This document shows, in pieces, positions 6,506-10,970 of a stretch of 10,970 bases of DNA (its first letter is position 1; each line of letters opens with the position of its first letter). Source of the stretch: Mycoplasmatota bacterium (GTDB lineage Bacteria; Bacillota_I; Bacilli_A; Izemoplasmatales; Izemoplasmataceae); contig JAFLJX010000093.1 of the NCBI GenBank assembly GCA_022712785.1, positions 1-10,970 of the forward strand. The letters run 5' to 3'. The notes below the pieces were generated by a model. That model did not search any database. It saw nothing but the letters and a program-made list of their open reading frames with translations, and was not told the origin of the DNA. The position numbers were made by a program, and so were the translations under genes.

Positions 6506-7609
6506 ATGGGGTTAACAGCTGGAATCGTTGGATTACCAAATGTTGGTAAATCAACACTATTTAATGCAATAACAAAAGCTGGTGTACTCGCAGCTAATTA
6601 TCCGTTTGCAACAATCGATCCGAATGTTGGTGTTGTGGAAGTACCAGACGAAAGATTAGATAAATTAACTAATCTTGTAAAGCCTAAAAAAACAATACCT
6701 ACTATTTTTGAATTTACTGATATTGCTGGTATCGTTAAAGGAGCATCTAAAGGTGAAGGACTTGGAAATAAATTCTTAAGTCACATTAGAGAAGTTGATG
6801 CGATTGTTCAAGTTGTTAGAGCTTTTGATGATGAGAATGTTACACATGTTGATGGTGATGTAAATCCTATTAGAGATATAGAAACAATCAATTTAGAGTT
6901 GATTTTTGCTGATTTAGAAGTTGTAGAAAAGAGAATTCCTAAGATTTTAAAGAAGGCTCAATTAAGAGTTGACCAGGATTCAGTATTTGAATATGAAGTA
7001 CTAAAAAAAATACATGATCACTTGATGGATAATCAACCAATTAGAACTATTAAACTGGCAGATACAGAATTTGCTGTAATTAAGAATTTTAACTTCTTAA
7101 CATATAAGCCAATGTTATATGTTGCTAATATAATTGAAGGTGAAATAAATGAATATGAAGATAATGAGTATATCAAGATCATAAAAGAATTTGCAATGAA
7201 AGAAAATAGCGAAGTTGTTGTTATAAGTGCTAAAATAGAAGCTGAGCTAAGCGAGTTGGACGCTGACGAAAAAGAAATATTCTTAGAAGAACTTGGGATT
7301 ACTGTTTCCGGACTAGAGAAATTGATTGTCAGAAGCTATGACTTGCTTGGACTTGAAACATACTTTACTGCAGGACCTGAGGAAGTTAGAGCTTGGACTT
7401 TTAAAAAGGGAATGAAAGCACCTGCTTGTGCTGGTATTATTCATACTGATTTTGAAAAAGGATTCATTAGAGCAGAGACTATAAAATATGATGATCTTAT
7501 AAAATTTGGTGGGGAACAAGGAGCTAAAGAAGCGGGAAAAGCCAGATTAGAAGGAAAAGAATATATTGTTCAAGATGGAGATGTAATGCATTTCAGATTT
7601 AATGTATAA
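6506..7609 (+). CDS. ychF: Redox-regulated ATPase YchF (OLA1 family of Obg-like proteins)
   Basis: YchF is a conserved P-loop protein of the Obg superfamily that binds ATP rather than GTP and associates with ribosomes; it is linked to translation and oxidative stress responses. In the 367-residue product, GLPNVGKST (9-17) is the P-loop, NYPFATI (31-37) lies in the switch I region, DIAG (72-75) is G3, and NIIE (208-211) is the NxxE form of G4 that explains its altered nucleotide preference. A helical middle region and a C-terminal TGS domain (about 280-366, with AWTFKKGMKAPACAGIIHTD) follow. Length is normal. AAGGAG about eight bases upstream fixes the ATG at 6506. It is a single-gene unit with its own promoter and a strong terminator. 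Confidence 0.97.
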   Translation: MGLTAGIVGLPNVGKSTLFNAITKAGVLAANYPFATIDPNVGVVEVPDERLDKLTNLVKPKKTIPTIFEFTDIAGIVKGASKGEGLGNKFLSHIREVDAIVQVVRAFDDENVTHVDGDVNPIRDIETINLELIFADLEVVEKRIPKILKKAQLRVDQDSVFEYEVLKKIHDHLMDNQPIRTIKLADTEFAVIKNFNFLTYKPMLYVANIIEGEINEYEDNEYIKIIKEFAMKENSEVVVISAKIEAELSELDADEKEIFLEELGITVSGLEKLIVRSYDLLGLETYFTAGPEEVRAWTFKKGMKAPACAGIIHTDFEKGFIRAETIKYDDLIKFGGEQGAKEAGKARLEGKEYIVQDGDVMHFRFNV

Positions 7610-7610
7610 T

Positions 7611-7640
7611 AAGCGCTACACATGTAGTGCTTTTTTTTTT
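7611..7640 (+). terminator. Intrinsic terminator after ychF
   Basis: AAGCGCTAC (7611-7619) pairs with GTAGTGCTT (7624-7632), with one G-T pair, around the loop ACAT. An uninterrupted run of ten T (7631-7640) completes a textbook terminator. Confidence 0.95.
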
Positions 7641-7646
7641 GCAATA

Positions 7647-7655
7647 TGGTAAAAT
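7647..7655 (+). promoter_or_regulatory. Extended -10 promoter of the phzF-cinA unit
   Basis: TGGTAAAAT at 7647-7655 is an extended -10 box immediately after the ychF terminator. No good -35 exists because the region upstream is the T run. Predicted RNA would start about 7662, at the ribosome binding site. Confidence 0.6.
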
Positions 7656-7661
7656 GTGAGA

Positions 7662-7667
7662 GAGGTG
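7662..7667 (+). promoter_or_regulatory. Ribosome binding site that selects the phzF start
   Basis: GAGGTG at 7662-7667 lies five bases before the ATG at 7673. It rules against the in-frame ATG at 7646, which overlaps the -10 box and has no ribosome binding site. Confidence 0.85.
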
Positions 7668-7672
7668 ATTAT

Positions 7673-8503
7673 ATGGAATTATGCATATATAAACTTACTT
7701 CTTTTCAAAAAGAAAGTAATGGTGGAAATGAAGCTGGAGTCGTACTAGATTCAGATTTATTAACGGATAAAGATATGTTACGAATTGCAAGTGAAGTTGG
7801 ATATTCTGAAACAGCATTTGTATCTAAGAGTAAATGTGCAGATTTCAAAGTTAGATTTTTCACTCCAACTGATGAAGTTCCACTATGCGGACATGCTACT
7901 ATAGCCACTTTTAATCTTTTACTAAAAAAAGGATTGATTGGGAATGGAATATACACTCAAGAAACAAAAATGGGGATTTTAAATATAGACGTAAAAAAAA
8001 ATACAGTATTTATGGAACAAAATACACCTATCTATGGTGAATACTTAAAAGAGAAAGATGTTAAGAATTGTTTCTATGATACAGATTGGTTAAATCAGAA
8101 ATTGCCCATTTTAATCTTATCAACAGGAATGAGAGAAATCTTCTTGCCAATTAAATCAGTTAGAGAACTTAATGGCCTTAAGCCAAATATAGATGAAATT
8201 ATTAAAATATCTAAAAAATATAAAGTAATCGGAATCCATGCTTTTTCTCTTAGTAATGATGACGCAGATGCATACGGAAGAAACTTTGCACCAATAGTTG
8301 GAATCAACGAAGAAAGTGCAACTGGAACTAGTAACGGGGCTCTAGGTTGTTATTTTAACAAATATATTAATAACGATAAATATGATTTTATTTTTAGACA
8401 AGGTTATAGTATGAATAAACCTTCTGAAATAATTACAAAGTTAATGATTCAAGACAAAAAAATCAACTCTGTTTGGGTTGGAGGAAATGCTAAGATTATA
8501 TAA
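7673..8503 (+). CDS. PhzF-family isomerase/epimerase-like protein
   Basis: PhzF proteins share the two-lobed diaminopimelate-epimerase fold and use a glutamate as general acid/base; PhzF itself isomerises a phenazine precursor, but most homologues have no known substrate. The 276-residue product shows GGNEAGVV (17-24), corresponding to the usual GN-x-AGV start of the family, the likely catalytic Glu46 in GYSETAF, the first-lobe motif CGHAT (72-76) and the second-lobe motif EESATGTSNGAL (213-224). I see no phenazine genes nearby, so a phenazine role is unlikely. The ATG at 7673 is set by GAGGTG. The stop codon at 8501-8503 runs straight into the cinA ribosome binding site, so the two genes are co-transcribed and probably translationally coupled. 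Confidence 0.92.
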   Translation: MELCIYKLTSFQKESNGGNEAGVVLDSDLLTDKDMLRIASEVGYSETAFVSKSKCADFKVRFFTPTDEVPLCGHATIATFNLLLKKGLIGNGIYTQETKMGILNIDVKKNTVFMEQNTPIYGEYLKEKDVKNCFYDTDWLNQKLPILILSTGMREIFLPIKSVRELNGLKPNIDEIIKISKKYKVIGIHAFSLSNDDADAYGRNFAPIVGINEESATGTSNGALGCYFNKYINNDKYDFIFRQGYSMNKPSEIITKLMIQDKKINSVWVGGNAKII

Positions 8504-8509
8504 GAGGTG
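8504..8509 (+). promoter_or_regulatory. Ribosome binding site of cinA, adjoining the phzF stop codon
   Basis: GAGGTG at 8504-8509 begins directly after the phzF TAA and lies six bases before the ATG at 8516. The GTG at 8507 is part of this site and is not a likely start. Confidence 0.85.
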
Positions 8510-8515
8510 AAAGAG

Positions 8516-9721
8516 ATGCGAACAGCAATTATAACAGTAGGAAAAGAAGTTCTTACAGGGAAAACCATTAATACTAATTTGGCTACTATTTCGAGAAAAC
8601 TAAATGAGATTGGAATTGATGTTAATCGTTCAATTGTAATTGATGATATAGAAGAAGAATATTATAATATTCTTGATTTTTGTGATTCAGATTTAATCAT
8701 CTTTACTGGTGGTTTAGGGCCAACTATAGATGATATCACTAGAGAAACTGTTATTGATTACTTTCAGGTTGAAACTTATTTAGATAAAGACATATTAAAA
8801 GATATGAAAAATTATTTTGATAGAATAAATATGAAAATGGAAGATACAAATGATAAGCAAGCATATTTTCCTAAGGATAGTATTATATTGAATAATAATT
8901 TAGGTACTGCACCTGGAGTCATTTTTAAGGCAGATAATAAAACTATAGTATTATTTCCAGGACCTCCACATGAAATGATACCAATGTTAGAAGAATTGAT
9001 ATTGTATTTGAAAAATGAATTAAAAATTAAGTTGTATTCAAAGGGATTCAGGATGGTAGGAATCGGTGAATCTTCAATTGAAAAAGCTTTAACTGGATTT
9101 TATAATAAACATCCTTTAGTTAATGTTGCACCATATGCCGGAGTTGGAGAGCTAAAGTATGTATTTACTTCTTCAAATAAAAAAGCTTTAATGGAAACAA
9201 TGAATCATTTTTATGATTTATTTAATGAATATATCTATGGTAATTTAGAAGATACTTTGGAAGGAGTAATCGTAAAAAAATTAGCTGAAAAGAACATGAT
9301 AATTTCTATGGCTGAAAGTTGTACAGGGGGATTAATCGCAAGCAAAATAGTTAATGTAAGTGGATCATCAAAAGTATTTAAAGAATCTTTTGTAACCTAC
9401 AGTAACGAAGCAAAAATAAAGCACCTAGGAGTTAAGGAAGAAACCTTAAAAACTTTAGGTGCTGTAAGTGAAGAAGTTGCATATGAAATGGCTAAAGGAA
9501 CATCTAAAAAAACATCTGCAGATATTGTAATTTCTGTCACAGGGATTGCTGGACCTACTGGTGATACACCAGGAAAACCAATAGGACTTACCTACTTTGG
9601 ATTGAGTCATATGGGAGTCACAAAAACGTATAGAAATATATTTAATGGTAATAGAGAAATGGTTAGAATAAGAGCTACTTCTTTTGCACTAAATTTAGTT
9701 AGAAAAGAACTATTTAAATAG
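8516..9721 (+). CDS. cinA: CinA-family protein (molybdopterin-binding-like domain plus NMN deamidase-type domain)
   Basis: CinA joins an N-terminal molybdopterin-binding-like domain, linked in some bacteria to pyrophosphatase activity on ADP-ribose, to a C-terminal domain of the PncC type, which deamidates nicotinamide mononucleotide in pyridine nucleotide salvage. In the 401-residue product the first domain opens MRTAIITVGKEVLTGKTINT and contains TGGLGPT (64-70); PGPPHEM follows in the middle. The C-terminal domain has AESCTGG (266-272), with Ser268 as the likely active residue, and TGIAGPTG (342-349). Length is close to the family's usual 410. The gene was first linked to competence in streptococci and is often next to recA, which is not seen here. 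It is the second gene of the phzF-cinA unit and ends at a strong hairpin. Confidence 0.95.
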   Translation: MRTAIITVGKEVLTGKTINTNLATISRKLNEIGIDVNRSIVIDDIEEEYYNILDFCDSDLIIFTGGLGPTIDDITRETVIDYFQVETYLDKDILKDMKNYFDRINMKMEDTNDKQAYFPKDSIILNNNLGTAPGVIFKADNKTIVLFPGPPHEMIPMLEELILYLKNELKIKLYSKGFRMVGIGESSIEKALTGFYNKHPLVNVAPYAGVGELKYVFTSSNKKALMETMNHFYDLFNEYIYGNLEDTLEGVIVKKLAEKNMIISMAESCTGGLIASKIVNVSGSSKVFKESFVTYSNEAKIKHLGVKEETLKTLGAVSEEVAYEMAKGTSKKTSADIVISVTGIAGPTGDTPGKPIGLTYFGLSHMGVTKTYRNIFNGNREMVRIRATSFALNLVRKELFK

Positions 9722-9724
9722 AGT

Positions 9725-9754
9725 AAAAAGTGGTGAATTTACACCACTTTTTTT
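9725..9754. terminator. Terminator after cinA, likely working in both directions
   Basis: AAAAAGTGGTG (9725-9735) pairs perfectly with CACCACTTTTT (9742-9752) around a six-base loop, with seven T to 9754 on the plus strand. Read on the minus strand the same stem ends in five T, so it can also end the transcript of the small minus-strand gene at 9774-9842. Confidence 0.93.
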
Positions 9755-9773
9755 ACATTGATAAGATGAATTT

Positions 9774-9842
9774 TTAAATTAGGATATCTACCAATAATAT
9801 AACAATTTCAAAAATGAATAAAAGCAACAGGGTTTTTTTCAT
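9774..9842 (-). CDS. Small hydrophobic membrane peptide, 22 residues, function unknown
   Basis: I do not recognise this gene. It starts with ATG at 9842-9840 and stops with TAA at 9776-9774. The peptide begins MKKTLLLLFI: two lysines, then hydrophobic residues to the end (F9 to I22), broken only by Glu12 and Asp19. These are seven residues apart and would lie on the same face of a helix. It looks like a single membrane segment with the N-terminus inside. GAGGTG (9853-9848) lies five bases before the ATG, the same as in phzF, and an extended -10 box lies before that. It stands alone and faces cinA, sharing its terminator. It could be a type I toxin-like peptide, a small membrane subunit or regulator, or the remnant of a signal peptide. 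The complete start signals favour a real gene; expression is unproven. Confidence 0.6.
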   Translation of the reverse strand: MKKTLLLLFIFEIVILLVDILI

Positions 9843-9859
9843 CTTACCACCTCAATCTG

Positions 9860-9888
9860 ATTTTACCATTTACAAAAGAAGTAGTAAA
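9860..9888 (-). promoter_or_regulatory. Minus-strand promoter of the small membrane peptide gene
   Basis: On the minus strand, TTTACT (9888-9883) is followed after 17 bases by TAAAAT (9865-9860), with TG at 9868-9867 forming an extended -10. The predicted RNA start is 9853, the first base of the ribosome binding site, and the transcript to the shared terminator would be about 130 bases. Confidence 0.65.
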
Positions 9889-9916
9889 TATATCAGATAT
9901 AACCTACAATAATTTT

Positions 9917-9984
9917 TATGTAAACTACATTTATTATAGTTGTCAAAGTTATATATATATAATATATATTTATTAGTTTACATA
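9917..9984. repeat. 11-base inverted repeat upstream of rpsF, one arm over the -35 box
   Basis: TATGTAAACTA (9917-9927) and TAGTTTACATA (9974-9984) are perfect inverted copies with 46 very AT-rich bases between them. The right arm contains the rpsF -35 hexamer TTTACA; the left arm carries the same hexamer on the minus strand. A partial third copy of the half-site (TAGTT) occurs near 9937. It may bind a regulator, but a chance origin in AT-rich DNA is possible. Confidence 0.5.
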
Positions 9985-10005
9985 GAAAACCAATTGTGAT
10001 ATAAT
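9953..10005 (+). promoter_or_regulatory. Strong promoter of the rpsF-ssb-rpsR operon
   Basis: TTTACA (9977-9982) and TATAAT (10000-10005) are 17 bases apart, and TG at 9997-9998 adds an extended -10. The stretch 9953-9974, just upstream, is made only of A and T and sits where an UP element would contact RNA polymerase. Such a combination suits a ribosomal protein operon. The predicted RNA start is near 10012. Confidence 0.85.
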
Positions 10006-10011
10006 AGTTCA

Positions 10012-10076
10012 ACGTGAGTGAAAAAACTCATCCTTGCTGCAAAGGGCAGCCAATAGACCAAGAGGAGGTAGAAGAA
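10012..10076 (+). ncRNA. Structured rpsF leader, possible S6/S18 control element
   Basis: The leader of about 65 bases can form two hairpins: TGAGT/ACTCA (10015-10030, loop GAAAAA) and GCTGC/GCAGC (10036-10050, loop AAAGG). TCCT (10031-10034) could also pair with AGGA (10063-10066) in the ribosome binding site. Many bacteria control this operon by S6:S18 binding to the leader. I do not see the CCG triplet known from that RNA motif, so this assignment is tentative. Confidence 0.4.
10063..10069 (+). promoter_or_regulatory. Ribosome binding site of rpsF
   Basis: AGGAGGT at 10063-10069 lies seven bases before the ATG at 10077. It shows that the longer open frame reaching back to a GTG at 10014 is leader, not protein. 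Confidence 0.9.
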
Positions 10077-10367
10077 ATGAGAAAATACGAAATTATGTAT
10101 ATCATTCGTCCTACTGTATTAGAAGATGACAGAAAAGTTTTAATTGAAGAATTAAATACTATCTTTACATCTCGTGGTGCAGAAGTTACTAATGTAAACG
10201 AATGGGGAACTAAAGATTTGGCTTATGAAATTGAAAAACATAAAAAAGGTTATTACGTTGTATTAGACGTATTATCAAATGATGAAGCTAGAATCGAATT
10301 CGATCGTGTTGTTGTTAGAATTAAAGAATCAATTATCCGTTATTTAATATTGAAAAACGAGAGATAA
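10077..10367 (+). CDS. rpsF: 30S ribosomal protein S6
   Basis: S6 binds the central domain of 16S rRNA as a heterodimer with S18, in the platform of the small subunit. The 96-residue product begins MRKYEIMYIIRP, the characteristic first strand of S6, and contains EWGTKDLAYEIEKHKKGYY (43-61), the conserved segment that contacts rRNA and S18. Length is typical of the Gram-positive form without the acidic tail seen in E. coli. The ATG follows AGGAGGT by seven bases; the open frame upstream has no stop but is the structured leader. ssb follows after 12 bases and rpsR after that, the standard operon order. Expression probably depends on the strong promoter at 9977-10005. Confidence 0.98.
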   Translation: MRKYEIMYIIRPTVLEDDRKVLIEELNTIFTSRGAEVTNVNEWGTKDLAYEIEKHKKGYYVVLDVLSNDEARIEFDRVVVRIKESIIRYLILKNER

Positions 10368-10379
10368 GGGAGTGATTTT

Positions 10380-10838
10380 ATGATTAATCGTGTAGTATTA
10401 GTAGGCCGTTTAACTAAAGATCCTGAATTAAAATATACTTCAAGTAATATAGCTGTTTCTAAATTTACATTAGCTGTAAATCGTACTTTCGCAGGACCAT
10501 CTGGAGAAAGAGAAGCTGACTTCATTCAATGTGTTGTATGGAGAAAGCAAGCAGAAAATCTTGCTAGATTCGTTAGAAAAGGAAGTTTAATTGGAGTTGA
10601 GGGTAGAATTCAAACAGGTTCATACGATGACAAAGATGGAATCAGAAAATACACTACAGAAGTTATTGGAGATAGCGTTCAATTTCTAGAACCCAAAAGT
10701 GCTGTACAAGATAATAGTTCTTTTAATGATTATTCTAGACAAGACTATCCACAAAATAATAACAATCAAAATAATAACAATACAAAAAAAGAGTCTACTC
10801 CTACAATTGATGTAGCTGAAGACGATTTACCATTCTAA
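10380..10838 (+). CDS. ssb: Single-stranded DNA-binding protein
   Basis: SSB coats single-stranded DNA in replication, repair and recombination and recruits partner enzymes. The 152-residue product opens MINRVVLVGRLTKDPEL, the first strands of the OB fold, which runs to about residue 105 and includes FIQCVVWRKQAENLA. A flexible linker rich in Asn and Gln follows, with two NNNN runs at 126-134. It ends in EDDLPF, the acidic tip that binds partner proteins. All expected parts are present. GGGAGTGA at 10368-10375, right after the rpsF stop, sets the ATG. As the middle gene of rpsF-ssb-rpsR it is expressed with the ribosomal proteins; an extra SOS box was looked for nearby and not seen. Confidence 0.98.
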   Translation: MINRVVLVGRLTKDPELKYTSSNIAVSKFTLAVNRTFAGPSGEREADFIQCVVWRKQAENLARFVRKGSLIGVEGRIQTGSYDDKDGIRKYTTEVIGDSVQFLEPKSAVQDNSSFNDYSRQDYPQNNNNQNNNNTKKESTPTIDVAEDDLPF

Positions 10839-10853
10839 AAGGAGGAATATACC

Positions 10854-10970
10854 ATGGCAAGACCAGGAAATTTTCGTAAAAAACGTAAAAAAAGATGTTA
10901 TTTCACTGATAATAAAGTTACATATATAGATTACAAAGATGTTGAAATGTTAAAAAGATTTATTAGTGAT
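10854..10970 (+). CDS. rpsR: 30S ribosomal protein S18, N-terminal part (cut by the window edge)
   Basis: S18 forms the S6:S18 heterodimer on the 30S platform. The first 39 residues are present: MARPGNFRKKRKKRCYF, then TDNKVTYIDYKDVEMLKRFI, which is the conserved S18 core. The basic N-terminal arm and the YIDYKD motif are clear. The family often has a CxxC-type zinc site beginning CYFC; here the second cysteine of that pair is replaced (CYFT), so this looks like the zinc-free form, although the later part of the protein is not visible. AAGGAGG (10839-10845) lies directly after the ssb stop and eight bases before the ATG. The gene runs off the end of the window. Confidence 0.97.
   Translation, partial: MARPGNFRKKRKKRCYFTDNKVTYIDYKDVEMLKRFISD

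Noticed and set aside
7646..7672. Longer phzF start at an upstream ATG
   Set aside because: It overlaps the -10 box and has no ribosome binding site; the family N-terminus begins at 7673.
8507..8515. GTG start for cinA at 8507
   Set aside because: It lies within the GAGGTG site that serves the ATG at 8516, where the conserved protein begins.
9814..9912. A 32-codon plus-strand open frame opposite the small peptide gene
   Set aside because: It has no ribosome binding site and a composition like non-coding DNA; the minus-strand frame has complete start signals.
9949..9974. TA-rich stretch as a replication origin or unwinding element
   Set aside because: No DnaA boxes or dnaA/dnaN genes are nearby; its position fits an UP element of the rpsF promoter.
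10014..10076. In-frame extension of rpsF by 21 codons to a GTG
   Set aside because: The GTG has no ribosome binding site and lies about two bases after the predicted RNA start; AGGAGGT and the conserved MRKYEIMYI begin at 10077.
10750..10790. AAT/AAC-rich stretch as a tandem repeat of its own
   Set aside because: It encodes the low-complexity Asn-Gln linker normal for SSB proteins.

Overview
The window is chromosomal DNA of a low-GC bacterium, about one third G+C by eye. The gene content and arrangements are those of Firmicutes or relatives of the Mollicutes: an rpsG-fusA-tuf end of a str operon, an rpsF-ssb-rpsR operon, strong AGGAGG/GAGGTG ribosome binding sites and TGnTAAAAT promoters. 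Every stop codon visible is TAA or TAG, and tryptophan is TGG throughout, so the standard bacterial code fits. An Acholeplasma-, Izemoplasma- or Haloplasma-like lineage is my guess, not something the window proves.

Positions 1-3541 hold the tail of rpsG (S7), fusA (EF-G) and tuf (EF-Tu). A probable extra promoter lies just before tuf, and a strong cUUCGg-loop terminator follows it. Positions 3575-5540 hold a two-gene unit: a TatD-family metal-dependent hydrolase directly followed by a lipid-anchored HtrA-like serine protease, closed by a GAAA-loop hairpin. Positions 5556-6432 hold a nitroreductase-like protein that starts with TTG. Positions 6452-7640 hold ychF (Obg-type ATPase) with its own promoter and terminator. 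Positions 7647-9754 hold a PhzF-family protein and cinA, translationally coupled and closed by a hairpin that can terminate in both directions.

The only long gap, 9722-10076, is not empty. On the minus strand it holds an unlisted 22-residue hydrophobic membrane peptide with its own promoter and ribosome binding site, ending at the shared terminator. On the plus strand it holds the rpsF promoter, whose -35 hexamer lies in one arm of an 11-bp inverted repeat, and an rpsF leader with two hairpins. From 10077 to the end run rpsF, ssb and the start of rpsR.

Most of the window is translation and housekeeping: elongation factors, S7/S6/S18, a ribosome-associated ATPase, SSB, DNA or nucleotide repair and surface protein quality control. 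The most unusual item is the small minus-strand membrane-peptide gene. A second theme is very compact gene starts, in which the predicted transcript begins almost at the Shine-Dalgarno sequence. I saw no mobile element, CRISPR array, tRNA or rRNA.
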